A stretch of 64,000 nt of DNA from Cricetomys ansorgei (GCA_026225945.1 JAMJFZ010000866.1:34794-98793), one strand, 5' to 3'. Positions 45,839 to 56,710 are shown, counted from the stretch's first letter. The notes: generated by a model from the sequence alone, not told the origin. Translations and numbers: made by a program.

Positions 45839-46123
45839 CCAGGGTTGGGCAGTTTTCTGAAGGGTGGAAGAGCGTGCTGGCATTCATCCCTGTGTGTGAT
45901 TCTAGGAAAGTGACAGCATCTAAACACAGTCTCTGAGCACAGCTTGGCCTAGCACAACCAAATCTCTGGTCACGTGGCCCAGAATCTGCGTTCTTAGCAA
46001 ACTCCTCCATGGGGCTCTGTAGCTCTCTCTGGAAGGAGGCGTCTGGCCCCGCCATCGAGGGATGGTGCGTACAGGGGCACCTGGCATCTGACACTTTGAT
46101 AAAGGGCTCCTCTTGCTTTACAG

Positions 46124-46195
46124 CATCCTGTCCATCATCAGGCAAACCAAGAGCGAGACGGCCTGGAAGGAGTGGCAGACCACCCACAAGTCCAG
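46124..46195 (+). CDS. CCDC60: CCDC60 coding exon
   Basis: This 72-bp phase-symmetric exon has acceptor tgctttacag and donor GTAGGA. It encodes ILSIIRQTKSETAWKEWQTT then HKSS. This region aligns with a less conserved part of human CCDC60 as I remember it. Splice borders and frame continuity are unambiguous. Confidence 0.93.
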
Positions 46196-46407
46196 GTAGG
46201 AAACTCGGAAGCCTGCTGCAGGTGGACGAGGGGCAGAGAGGCAAGGGAGAACGGCACTGGCCCAGGCCCACCACACAGATGCTGGGGAAGAGGCTCTGGG
46301 AGGGGCACCTCTCCCTTCTTTTGACCTCACTGAAAACAAGCTCCTTTTGCTCCTGGGCTGGCAGCAAGTATCCAGACACTTCTCCCCAACATTTATATTC
46401 TACGTTT

Positions 46408-46410
<3 letters not shown>

Positions 46411-46438
<28 letters not shown>

Positions 46439-46439
46439 T
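46411..46439. repeat. Poly-T run (29 bases)
   Basis: An uninterrupted T run could be the tail of an old antisense retroelement; no body is recognisable beside it. Confidence 0.9.
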
Positions 46440-47477
46440 ATTAAACGCTTCCATTTATGAAGAAGCACCATTGGGAGGGCATGACACAGGGACCCCTTTC
46501 TCTTCTGTTTTAAAATTAAATTTTAAGATCTGTAGCACGATGCTATTGGGGCACACACACAGGGGCCCGGAGGACCTCACTCTGAGGGAACTTCACCTCT
46601 TCCCTTTACTTGACCCATCACGTGACACAGAGTCAGTCCCCTGATTCAGTTCTTCCCAGGGCGCTCCTCTACGGGCCAGGAACTCTGCTAGGTCTGCCAG
46701 CCTCAGTAAGCAAATGAAACAGTGTATACTCATACATCTGACTGGAAACTCCTTGTGCTTCGGAGCCTTAGGGAGGCTGGAGGGACGGAGGAGTAGGGGT
46801 ACCTACGCCACCGAGGCCCTAACCTGGGCTGAGTTTAGTATGTAAGCCGAGACCTGCGGAACAAAGAAAACTTCTTCCTGTCTGCGCAGAGGGGAGGTGC
46901 GGGATGGGGTTCAAGCAGAGGGCCTGTGACAGGAAGAAGATTGGAGGCCCTGAACTGTGAGGACCAAGGCAGGGGAGACTGAGGAAGGTGAGGGGGTCTC
47001 TGTATCTCATTTGTCTGCTTGTCACCAGCTAATGGCACACACTCATCACCTCCTCTCTGAGGAGACAGATGTTTACAGGAGAGAGGCTGGACCAACATGG
47101 TCTCCTCAGGATTCATGGAATCTGATAAGATCTCCTGTCTATCTGTGCATGGTTACGGGGCCCTGCACCATAGCCAGGTCGTATAATGCTTCTCCCATCC
47201 TGTATATGGCCTAAGATGTCTAGTTCCAATCCCAGAAGCTTCTAGATAAAGCAGCAAATGCCAGGGCCTTCTCTGTAGGCTCCGAGAGATGGCCGGGTCC
47301 ACCTCCCAAAACCCCCCAAAGCCGTGAAGCCAGAAAGGAAGTAAGCCACCATCACAGGAGGGTAAGACAGCCCTTATCCCAGACCTCAGAGATGAAGCGG
47401 CCAAGTCTGTTGTTCAGTTCCTTGGAAGAGACAAGGGGAGACAGAGAGGTGAACAAATGCTAGTAAAACAGAATGTC

Positions 47478-47622
47478 ACTCAGTATGCCGAGCACACCTT
47501 TGATGCCAGTAATCAGGAGGCAGAGGCGGGAGGATAACTGTGAATTCAAGGCTAGCCTGGTCTACATAAGGAGTTTCAAGCCAGCCAGAGCTACATAGTA
47601 AGACCTTGTCTCAAAAACAAAA
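47478..47622 (+). mobile_element. B1/PB1-like SINE
   Basis: 'Atgccagtaatcaggaggcagaggcgggaggataactgtgaattcaaggctagcctggtctacata' ends in 'agaccttgtctcaaaaacaaaaaa'. Confidence 0.82.
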
Positions 47623-47627
47623 AATGG

Positions 47628-47881
47628 TACACAGGGAGATGGCTCAGGTGGTAAAAAGTGCTTGTTCATACAAGCGTGAAGACCTGAGTTCAAATCTCCA
47701 GGACCCACATTAAAAGTAGGGTGTGGCAGAGTGTATATGTAACACATATATACATACATACACAATGCACATGCATGTACACACATACACACACAATGCA
47801 CACTCCTATACACATATACACAATCACACACACAAACACAGATGAATACACACACTGCACATGCATATCTATACACACATA

Positions 47882-47921
<40 letters not shown>
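47628..47921 (+). mobile_element. B4-type SINE fragment with CA-rich tail
   Basis: 'Acagggagatggctcaggtgg', 'gtgcttgttcatacaagcgtgaagacctgagttcaaatctccaggacccacattaaaag' is followed by a mixed CATATA/CACACA tail that ends in a pure (CA)n (47884-47921). Confidence 0.75.
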
Positions 47922-47924
<3 letters not shown>

Positions 47925-48189
47925 ATATTTGAGCGCCCCAGGAAAAAGGCAGCAGAGAGAGGTGGATCTGATCTGGGGCGTGATCATCTGCTCGTTGAAG
48001 CTGGCCCAGCTAGAGTCTCAGGCTGGCGCAGTCATACAAGGGACCTAATCCATCCGTATCTAGAAAGAATCAAAGAGTGTGATAAGCTGATCGATCGCAG
48101 AGGTGCTGATTGACAATCAGGCTCCACTCTGAATCTAGCCTTATCGGCCTCCAAAGCCCAGGGGCGTGGCTGTTCAGCTCAGGGGGTGT

Positions 48190-48650
48190 GTCATTCAGGG
48201 TGTTCTACAGGAACAGAACTGACAGGAAGCATCCATATATGCTAAAGGAGGGTTATTAGAGAGGCTTAAAACAGTGGTCTGGCTAGTGCAACGATGGCTG
48301 TCTCCCTAATGGGGATTACCAGCGGCTGGCAATCATTCACGGTGTGATGCTGGGTGTCTTGGCTGGTCCTCAGTGTGCGTCAGCATCCTGAAGAAACAGG
48401 CTCCAGAAGCAGCAGAGGAACTCAGCAGCAAGGTAGATGAACTTGCCAGCGAGAGGGAGGGCAAGCAGGCAAAGAGCAAAAGCTTCCTTGTTCCATTTCC
48501 TTTTATGTGATCTGTCACCAGGAGTGGCCTAGATTTAAGGTGGTCTTCCCACCCCAAATGACACAACCAAGAAAAATCCCTCCACAGGTACGCCCAGCTG
48601 CTTGGGTCCTAGTTAATCCCAGGGGTAGTCAAGCTGACAACCCAGATTAG
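48190..48650. mobile_element. Rodent mid-repetitive element (LTR or L1 3' end, family uncertain)
   Basis: 'Tcagggtgttctacaggaacagaactgacagg', 'acttgccagcgagagggagggcaagcaggcaaagagc', 'gggtcctagttaatccc' and 'gtagtcaagctgacaacc' recur in the same order at 56757-57420. The text is common in rodent genomes, but I cannot name the family with confidence. Confidence 0.6.
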
Positions 48651-49068
48651 CCAGCTCAGGGGCCCAGCTTAGGAAGTGTCTCCTGGGATGCAATGGCAGT
48701 CTGGAGTGAAGAACACCAAAGAAAACACAGGGAGGAAGGACCCCCCCCCCCCCCGCCCCCCGCCACCCCCCCATCCCTTTCCCAGCATGCACCTGTCCCT
48801 AGTGAAGATATGCTGAGGCAGAAGGTCAAGGTGAAGAGTCTGAGGGTGCAGGACTCACCATAGACCGAGAGAAAGAGTAACAGCTGAGTCGGTGGGGGAG
48901 GCACAAGGAGGAGGGACAAGGTCCGAGGCTGGAGATGAAGCACGCTGCGTTCTGAGGCCCAGATAAGTCTCCACTGAGCCTGAATTCTGGGGGAGCTAGC
49001 TCACGCCAGGAGGTTCTCAGAAGGACCTCCTATGAAAACAACCAGAAAGTGTCCCTTTGGTGTTTCAG

Positions 49069-49131
49069 TGAGAGATCCAGCACTACAAGTGGAGAGAGCC
49101 ACACCCAAATGATCCAGAAGAAGTCAAAGGC
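49069..49131 (+). CDS. CCDC60: CCDC60 coding exon (63 bp)
   Basis: This is the shortest visible exon, phase-symmetric, with acceptor ttggtgtttcag and donor GTAAGC. It encodes ERSSTTSGESHTQMIQKKSK, a Ser/Thr-rich hydrophilic segment. It would not be noticed as an open frame by itself. The support is its splice sites, exact frame fit between its neighbours, and agreement with the remembered CCDC60 sequence at this point. Confidence 0.92.
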
Positions 49132-49777
49132 GTAAGCCCGTGTTGGGGAAGTGGACCGTGTGGGCAAGGGGCAGACCTCGCCATGGCAACAGCATCCTCT
49201 GTCTCCCCCCCCACCCCGGGGATGGGAAAGGCTCAGTGCAGACCAGACTCCCCAAAGCCATAGACGGGAGAGAGGGACAAGGGGTTCCTCCCTGCCAGAG
49301 GACTCACAGACCAGACACTGAGCAGCGCTGCGGAAAATGACCTGAGATTCCCTCTGCGGCACCAAAGCGTTCTACATCCGTGGCCTTGCCTATTCCCCGA
49401 GACCAATCCCGCCAGGCAGGGGCACTGTGCCATTTTACAGGGTAACAGGCTCGGAGCTGGCCATGTGGCAATGTCCACTCGGGGCCACACAGCTGAGAAG
49501 GGGTGAAGCTGGCCCCGGAGGCTCGCTGCCCCTGACAGTTGCTTGGCTCCGGTGGAAGCTGCTTCACCGTGGACTCCTGCGTAAGGCCTGAACCAACACC
49601 CATTCCCTCCAAAGGGGATGTGAGGGAGGAGGCTCCGGGTGGAAACGAAGAGCCCCGCTGGATATTTAGCAGTTCCCACTGCAGGGCATCCTGGGCTCAG
49701 GGAGGCCAGTGGGACCCGTAAGATTATCAGGGGTGTCCCATGGGGCCCCATCCCCCAATCCTTTCTCTCGTCAACAG
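49132..49777 (+). other. CCDC60: CCDC60 intron (646 bp)
   Basis: This is the shortest visible intron. It is GC-rich, with no recognised transposable element apart from a possible MIR-like stretch near 49330-49500. A long minus-strand open frame (49233-50447) covers most of it and the following exon. Confidence 0.8.
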
Positions 49778-49900
49778 CCGTGGGAACCGTGACATCATCC
49801 ATTGCAAGAGCGGGGTTTGCAGCTCCTTGAGGGCCAAGTTCTACAGCATAGCCCAGGAGGCTGGCTTCTGCCTGCAGGACAAGGTGGAAATCTTCCTGAA
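49778..49900 (+). CDS. CCDC60: CCDC60 coding exon, Cys-containing conserved block
   Basis: This 123-bp phase-symmetric exon has acceptor ctcgtcaacag and donor GTAAGG. It encodes RGNRDIIHCKSGVCSSLRAK followed by FYSIAQEAGFCLQDKVEIFLK, strongly matching the conserved C-terminal half of CCDC60. Three cysteines (in HCKSGVCSS and GFCLQ) stand out, but their spacing does not make a recognised zinc-binding motif. Confidence 0.96.
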
Positions 49901-50572
49901 GTAAGGCCGCGCCCATGGCCAGCCCACTGCAAGGACGGGTACCTGGCACCAACCGCGCGCCCCGCATGTGTCCGCTACAGCAGTGGCAAAGGGAGACCTC
50001 CTGGCTGCCCTCAGGAGCTAACCTGGCCCTCTGGGAAAACAGAAACAAAATCACTGCGCAAATTATCACCCTCCCCTGTGGGAAGAGGCGCCGTGTCAAG
50101 AGGAGGTCCCCAGGAGGGGGGGTGGGGACGGCAAAGGAGGAGGAAGGGAGGAGTGGGAGGGGATGAGGAGGAGGAGGGAAAGCAAAGCGGGGAGGAAAGA
50201 AACCAGGGATCCAGGAAGTCCTCTCTAAGGAGGTGGCCTTAGATGATCGCGGGCAAAGAAGGAGAAGTGCTCCAGGTGCATGGGAAGTACATTCGAATCC
50301 CCAAAGCAGGAAGGCGAGAGAAGCCGCAGTGACGCACGCAGGCATGCACGCAGGCACGCAGGCACGCACGCATGCACGTGCAGTCAGAACTCTGCAAGTG
50401 GAGTTCCATGTTAAGAGCCCACTAGGGTCCTCCTCCCACAGGCCCACCCCTAACTAAAGTGACCATGAGCCCTGGGGAGCTCAACCATCCCATCCCATCC
50501 CATCTCATCGGGACTCGCAGGTGACCCTTTAAACTCCCTTCCTGCTCAGAGCTCACAGGCTAGACGCTAGAA

Positions 50573-50802
50573 CAGTGGTTCTCAACCCGTGGGTCACCCC
50601 AGGGCTCCTTCAGGGGTCAAATGACCGTTTTTCATAGGGGTCGACTAAGACCATCTGCACATCAGACGTTTACATTATGATTCACAACAGTAGCAAAATC
50701 ACACTTGTGAAGTAGCAACGGAAATAATTTTACAGTTGGGGTCACCACAGTATGAGGAACTGTATTAAAGGGTCTCAGCCTCGGGAAGGTTGAGAACCAC
50801 TG
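50573..50802. mobile_element. URR1-like nonautonomous hAT element
   Basis: It starts CAGTGGTTCTCAACC and ends with its exact reverse complement GGTTGAGAACCACTG, giving a perfect 15-bp terminal inverted repeat. The 230-bp body has the usual 'gtagcaaaatcacacttgtgaagtagcaacggaaataat'. The target-site duplication is not clear. Confidence 0.88.
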
Positions 50803-50954
50803 CTGTACAGAGACAGACAGATGTGTAAGAATCTTCCACACAGGGCGGTGGGGGTCAGAAATAATGGGGGGGACACAGAGAGCTGGTGCCCCTTCTGACC
50901 TGGGAAAGCCATCTGAACATCTTTATAAGGAAGCATTCTCGGGCTAATGAACAT

Positions 50955-51012
50955 CGGAATCCTCTCCAGGGTACCCTGCTAGGCGGTGTGCTGTACCACT
51001 GAGCTAAGAGCT
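50955..51012 (-). mobile_element. ID-like SINE fragment, antisense
   Basis: 'Ctgctaggcggtgtgctgtaccactgagctaagagc' is the reverse complement of an ID-type A-box region. Confidence 0.55.
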
Positions 51013-51589
51013 TTGCAGTTTTACACTGTTTACGCTTCACAAGCAGCCCCATGGGTGAGGGGCATTATTTAGCCCCCTACAGGTGGTACAGTGCACTTAG
51101 AGAGGTCTCATATCAAAGGCCCTGGACATGGCAGAGTAGAACAGGAAAAATCCAAACCCAGAGAATCCCACTAGGAAGTTAAGAAGGGAAGGAACCTCAA
51201 GAAAAAGCAAAGTCCCAGAGGCTAGAAAAGGAACTGCCAGGTGACATCTTTGGTCAGCTCTCGGGATGCTTGCGAGACGATCAGAGAGCTAGACAGACCT
51301 GGGCCAGATCATAGAAGTCTTCACTAGCCTGCTGGTGGACGTGACACTTAGTCCCAGAGACTCTGATCACGAGGCAAAGGCATACCACCCTAAGCTTGAT
51401 GGCACAGTTGTAAAGTGCAGGAACTGGATGATCTGGGACCTCAAGGAATGAGCTGCTCAAAGTTCCTTATTCTAAGTAAAATGCAAAGCTCTGGGCCCTG
51501 GATATGGGACACGGGCATGGGCGTAATCACAACACAAACCCTCTCTGGGAGAGAGGGCATGTGTGCAAAACAGAGTGGGGAAGAGAACA

Positions 51590-51710
51590 GCCAACGTGCG
51601 TTAAGCACCTACTGTGTGCCTGACAGCACTCTGCACATGCGCTCTGCCCACAGAATAACAATCATCTCTGAGAAGCGAATCATTTCCGCACATCGGAGGG
51701 AGCTATAGCC
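51590..51710 (+). mobile_element. MIR
   Basis: 'Gcgttaagcacctactgtgtgcctgacagcactctgcacatgcgctctgcccacagaataacaatca' is a MIR 5'/core region. Confidence 0.75.
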
Positions 51711-51853
51711 AGGAGAGCCCGATCGTGATTTAGAGTGTAATAAGAGCCCCATGGAAGACAGGTGGCAAGCGGCACTGGAAGGAGCCCATGCGGTGACTAA
51801 AGAAGGCACTCTGGGTCTCTGACCCCTCTCCCTCTTCTCACACAACCTCACAG

Positions 51854-51985
51854 GCGCCAAGAAGAACGTGGTTTCCAGAAGTTCCAGTCCTTCATCCTCG
51901 TTTCAAATTTCCAAAAGGACATAGCAAAGATGAGGCACCAGATCCCCATGGTGAAGGGGGATGCGGAAGAGATTGCAGACCACTG
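51854..51985 (+). CDS. CCDC60: CCDC60 coding exon
   Basis: This 132-bp phase-symmetric exon has acceptor aacctcacag and donor GTAAGA. It encodes RQEERGFQKFQSFILVSNFQ followed by KDIAKMRHQIPMVKGDAEEI and ADHW. It is highly conserved relative to remembered human CCDC60. The helical, charged character continues the C-terminal helical region. Confidence 0.96.
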
Positions 51986-52494
51986 GTAAGACCCCCGAAG
52001 ACGGGACAAGACGGCCCCTGAGAGTCACATCACAGTCGGTTCCAGGGTTCTTGAGTAGCCTAGAGGCATCACCTCCCAACTACCCTCGGCCACCAGTAGG
52101 GTCCCCCAGATGAAAGCACAGTCAGAAGATCCCACCGGCTTCAGAACCACACGTCACGAAACCTGTCCCGGTCTTCACAGTGGCCTCATGTTTGGTCCAG
52201 AAATAAGGAGAGCTCACTTGCCAACCCCAACCCCAGTGAGAATGATACCAAACTGTAGGTGTTGGTTTAGGGCTGAGAACAGTCTGTTCTTTTGTCTAAA
52301 AGTACAAAGATGAGTATCCAACAATGTTTGAGGCTATTCTTCAAAATCTTCTACAATGGTACATGTGTGATGGAAGTGAGCACTTATAATAATAATAATA
52401 ATCCCATCATTATTATCATTATTACTCATTATTAATGTGAGGGAGGGAGGGGAGAGAGGGATGGGGCACACGCAGAGGTAAGAGAACAACTTTG

Positions 52495-52595
52495 CAGAGT
52501 CTGTTCTCTCCTTCCACCTCCATGTGGGCTCTGGAGTTCAAACTCAGGTTGTAGGGCCTGTGTGGTGAGCACTCCGCCCACCGGCCCCGAGGGCA
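52495..52595 (-). mobile_element. tRNA-derived SINE fragment, antisense
   Basis: 'Gcagagtctgttctctccttccacctccatgtgggctctggagttcaaactcaggttg' is the reverse complement of the body seen at 35287-35392. Confidence 0.6.
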
Positions 52596-52785
52596 CTTTC
52601 TAAAGACAGGCCTTCACCCCTCTTAAGTAGATGCGTCCTGACCACATTTACATGCTCTCAGATGGAAGGTCAGTTAGCAGGCTAGTCCAAGGTGGGCTAG
52701 AACCCAGCTGTCTCCACCCTCTCAACACCGCATTCCCAGTGATAGTGTGAAACACACGGCCCGTCACTTGAGCTTGGTATCACAT

Positions 52786-53686
52786 GCCACCATCTCCATC
52801 ACCGCCACCATCTCCATCACCACCACCACCACCATCATCTCCATCACCACCACCACCATCCATCATCTCCATCACCATCATCATCACCATCACCACCATC
52901 ATCTCCATCACCATTACCACCATCATCTCCATCACCATCACCATCATCATCATCACCATCTCCATCATCACCATCATCATCACCACCACCATCACCACCA
53001 TCATCATCACCATCATCACCACCATCATCACCATCTCCATCATCACCACCACCATCACCATCATCACCACCATCACCATAATCTCCATCACCATCACCAT
53101 CACCACCATCATCTCCATCACCACCATCATCACCACCATCACCATCATCTCCATCACCATCACCACCACCATCACCACCATCATCACCACCATCACCATA
53201 ATCTCCATCACCATCACCATCACCATCATCTCCATCACCATCATCACCATCACCATCATCACCATCTCCATCATCACCACCACCATCATCACCACCACCA
53301 TCATCCCCATCATCTCCATCACCACCATTATCACCATCATCACCATAATCTCCATCACCATCACCACCATCATCACCATCATCACCACCACCATCATCCC
53401 CATCATCTCCATCACCACCATTATCACCATCATCACCATAATCTCCATCACCATCACCACCATCATCACCATCATCACCATCATCATCATCACCATCATC
53501 ACCACCATCACCATCATCATCACCACCATCACCATCACCATCATCATTACCATCATCACCATCATCATCACCATCATCACCATCATCGCCATCATTATCA
53601 CCATCACCATCATCTCCATCCTCATCACCATCCCTATCATCTCCTTCATCTCCATCACCACCATCATGGTCATTGCCACTGCCATC
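52786..53686. repeat. ~900-bp (CAT/CAC)n trinucleotide array
   Basis: The array consists of CAC and CAT triplets with occasional CTC, CCC or TAA changes, so that CATCTCCATCACCA-type subunits recur. One + frame reads almost pure histidine for over 300 codons, and others read Ile/Thr or Ser/Pro. The minus strand reads Met/Val or Asp/Gly. It is intronic, and none of these frames is a gene. Confidence 0.96.
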
Positions 53687-54080
53687 TAGAACACACACCC
53701 CAGATGACTCCACACCCACCCTGGCCTGACCGACAGTCAGAAGAGACCCCCATACTCCCTCCCCTTTTGTTTCCTGCCTTTCCACACTGTGTGCTCGATA
53801 GGAAACTGTTCTATGAATGAAGACTTTGAAAACGCGTCTTTGCCTCGTGAAGCAGAAGTCAGGCTCCCCGGCTTCTCCTACCCTTAAAAATAAACACTTG
53901 CCTCACCCGTAACCCTACAAAATAAGGGGTATAGAGAACAGCACCCCACCCCCTCCGCAGGCAGAGTCTCATGCTGCCCTCAAGACATCCTGTGAGGAGC
54001 AGAAAAGGAAGGAGTACCCAAGGGCCCCAGATCCTCGTACCGGGGCCTCCCTAACTGGCCCTCTCCCTTCGGACTTGAAG

Positions 54081-54270
54081 GTACTTTGACTTGTTGTCCA
54101 AACTCCCTGAGGACCTGAAGAGCTTCCGGCCTGCCAAAAAGATCCTGGCCAAGCTGCAGAAGTTCGGAGAGAACCTGGACCTGAGGATCCGACCACACGT
54201 TCTCCTGAAGGTGCTCCAGGACCTGCGGATCTGGGAACTGTGCTCCCCAGACATTGCGGTGGCCATTGAG
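54081..54270 (+). CDS. CCDC60: CCDC60 coding exon, conserved C-terminal helices
   Basis: This 190-bp exon is entered in phase 2 and left in phase 0, with acceptor ggacttgaag and donor GTGATG. It encodes YFDLLSKLPEDLKSFRPAKK and continues through ILAKLQKFGENLDLRI to LQDLRIWELCSPDIAVAIE. This is the most conserved part of the protein, a regular Leu-rich helical array without a named fold that I can assign. The acceptor has a comparatively weak pyrimidine tract. Confidence 0.96.
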
Positions 54271-54364
54271 GTGATGACGTCCCCCTCCCCTCCGCCTCCC
54301 CATCCTCTTCCCTCCCCTCTCCTCCCCCTCCCCTCCCCTCTCCTTCCCCTTACAGTGCCCCAGG

Positions 54365-54480
54365 TGCCCTCATTCAGCCATCTCTTAGCATCCAGGGCAC
54401 TGCTTAGGTGCAGTGGGCCCAATCATCACAAAACACAAAGGCCTTGCCCTCTGGAAGCTCTTATTCTAATTGGAGAGGGG
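54365..54480. mobile_element. MIR/L2-like remnant
   Basis: 'Gcatccagggcactgcttaggtgcagtgggcc' and 'aaggccttgccctctggaagctcttattctaattgg' resemble MIR/L2-type text; diverged. Confidence 0.45.
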
Positions 54481-55732
54481 GTGCTTGGTGCCCCCTCAAT
54501 TGTTCAACTCCAAGGGTCATTAGAGTCCATGTAAGCGGCACTCCCCGGAGACTCGGAGGCTTGGAGCAGATATAAGTGATATAAGTGCTTGTTGAAATGA
54601 GCACCCCAAAGGGTGCTCCTGACAGCAGGGTCAGGTCCCGGGCCAGCAGTGCAGTCCTCAGTGGGTACCTGTGGGGAATGTGAAACTCGGGCATCAGGCC
54701 AAATTTGCCAGCACACAACTGACACGCTAACGGGGTCCCAGGAGCACTGGATGCACGGTGAAGCCGAGGGGCTCCGGTTTAAAGTAAATCTGGGAGGACC
54801 TAACTAACCAGGGCAACTGGAAGAGGTAAGGTTTGATCTCAGACATGAGGTCAGGATCACGAAGAGAACAGCACGGTGCGAGGGACCCCTAGCAAGACAC
54901 GGCCTCGCTCATTAGAGAAAAGCTCCGTCAGTCAACGGGTGCGGCAGCAGGTGAGCACGAGGTTTCCCATCAGCCCCAGAAGACCTGTGAGGGTCAAGGT
55001 GGAGGCTCAGGATTCTTCTCTAGGGTGCTGAGTGGTGTTCACCTCTACCACCACCCCTGAAGGCTTGGGACGCCAGAGAAAGGTTAAAGATGCCTACGCC
55101 TCCTGAAAAGGGCAGGCTTCAGAATGCTGGCCCTTCCACAGGACTGCCTGGGTGTGTATGCACAGGGTAAGGTCGAGAGTGCTGGGGGAGACGGCCCCGT
55201 GGACCAGTCCAGATACACAGACTCCGCTCTCTTCACTGACCGAGGCCCCTTTAGGAAACCCTATGACCGACTCGGCAGAACTAATGTGAGGAGCTGTCCC
55301 TTTCCCCACTTGCAACTTGTGGATGCAGCCCCCACCCACCAGTTATTGGGGTGCACGGAAGAGTACCCTTCCTGAGCACGGAAGAGGGGAGAGCTATGTG
55401 AGCTCCCCTTTCCTAAAGATGAGCTCACAGACTCGGGGGCTGACACTTCACACGCTCCCGTAGAGGAGAACATCACAGGACATCTAACAGCAAGGGCCCA
55501 CGTGAAACACCTGGTTTTGTGTGTCTTAAACCCTTTCCTGGAATGCCAAATCAGATCTGTCATCAATCCTCAAGGGAACCGCTGAGACAAAACAACAATT
55601 TTAAGGACAAATGATTTTACAAAAGCTATTCGTGGAATTTGCATGGAAGTGGACACAACTCGACATTGCTATATTAAGCTTTAAAAAGCCAGACCATCAG
55701 ATTTTCTCTCCTATGTAGAACCTAGATTTCTC

Positions 55733-55758
55733 TCCCTCTCCCTCTCCCTCTCTCTCTC

Positions 55759-55840
<82 letters not shown>
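55733..55840. repeat. (CT)n(CA)n compound microsatellite
   Basis: CTCCCTCTCC passes into (CT)n and then directly into an uninterrupted (CA)n of about 47 bases. Confidence 0.96.
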
Positions 55841-55842
<2 letters not shown>

Positions 55843-56451
55843 CATAATAATCTAAGAGCATTAGTGGGGAGTCAGGACAGGAGCGGGTAATTTGGAATGG
55901 ATACTGTCAATGAACATGGTCTTCTCAAACTCATCACTTTAAATAACGAATATGCACTAACAAAAAATACTAAGATATTAAGAAGTAAAAAGAGCGAAAA
56001 AAAAAATGTAGCTGGCTGAGTTTCCTTCCTCTCCTCAAATTTTCTTGGGTGAACGGCAACAAGATGAGTTTAAAATTAGCTCATTGGAGCTAGAAACTGG
56101 AGAGGGGACCCTTCCCCCAAAAGGACCAGTCTGGCCTGATCCTACAAGTTAGTGCAAAACAGCTGAGGATTTGGACAGTGAGTTTTGAATCGCTCTAATG
56201 AGGCTCAGACACATGCTTATGAGCCAGAACAGGAACCATTCTGATCAACATATTTTTGCCAATGAGACATAATTATGTTTCTCCAATAGTGAAAAAAAAA
56301 AAACAACCCGTGCTTTCAGATTCAGTAAACTCATGGAAAGCGTCATCTGCCAGCATCTGGTTATGGAAGCGTTTCCCTGGAAAAAGTTGTTCCGATGACT
56401 GGAGGCGGTCGTCTGTTGGCAGGAGGGTGGGGGAACGCAGTGGGTAAGCAT

Positions 56452-56710
56452 GGCCTATAGCCCCGTAGCTCACAGCTCATAGCCCCAAACCCTATAGTCC
56501 AAAGCTCTACAGCCCCAAACTCCATAATACAAAACTCCATAACTCAAAGCTCCTTAGCCCCCAGCTCCATAGTGCAAAACTCCATTGTCCCAAATTCTAT
56601 AGCCCCAACTCCATAGCCCAGACCTCCATATCCACAAACACCATAGCTCAAAATCCAATAGCCCAGACTCCACAGCCTAGTCCCAAACTCCATAGCTCAA
56701 AACTCCTTGC
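56452..56710. repeat. Degenerate tandem array, ~13-16 bp unit (CTCCATAGCCCAAA-like)
   Basis: About 17-18 irregular copies of a phrase such as ACTCCATAGCCC or AGCTCCATAGTGCAAA follow each other. Units vary in length and sequence but keep the order CTCCATA / GCCC / AAA. No transposon family is recognised. Confidence 0.85.

Larger units (their letters stand above)
43215..46123 (+). other. CCDC60: CCDC60 intron carrying the heat-shock-element repeat
   Basis: This 2.9-kb intron contains a MIR (43340-43480), a 28-bp five-copy repeat with heat-shock elements (43665-43800), a B1/B4-like SINE (44170-44290), AT-rich unique sequence that could be conserved (44740-44960), a MIR-like remnant (45110-45230) and a TG-rich two-copy ~80-bp duplication (45715-45838). 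I see no exon in the remaining stretches. Confidence 0.75.
46196..49068 (+). other. CCDC60: CCDC60 intron
   Basis: This 2.9-kb intron contains a 29-base T-run (about 46411-46439), a B1/PB1-like SINE (47478-47622), a B4-type SINE fragment with a CA tail (47628-47921) and a rodent mid-repetitive element (48190-48650). A C-run lies near 48740-48770. I see nothing in 46440-47470 beyond a possible MIR near 46640-46720. Confidence 0.75.
49901..51853 (+). other. CCDC60: CCDC60 intron
   Basis: This 2.0-kb intron contains a GA-rich patch (about 50095-50190), a GCACGCA-rich simple repeat (50331-50380), a URR1-like hAT element (50573-50802), an antisense ID-like fragment (50955-51012) and a MIR (51590-51710). 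I recognise nothing in 51020-51590. Confidence 0.78.
51986..54080 (+). other. CCDC60: CCDC60 intron dominated by a trinucleotide block
   Basis: This is a 2.1-kb intron in which about 900 bp (52786-53686) is (CAT/CAC)n. It also has an (ATA)-rich run near 52388-52435, a GA-rich patch near 52441-52470 and an antisense SINE fragment (52495-52595). I recognise nothing else. Confidence 0.85.

Noticed and set aside
46009..46644. 211-codon open frame on the + strand
   Set aside because: It overlaps the exon 46124-46195 in a different frame and runs through a poly-T tract as a phenylalanine run; a chance frame.
52747..53820. 357-codon poly-histidine open frame (+) and the Met/Val and Asp/Gly frames on the other strand
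   Set aside because: Created by the (CAT/CAC)n array, which contains no stop triplet in these frames. It lies in an intron with conserved exons on both sides.
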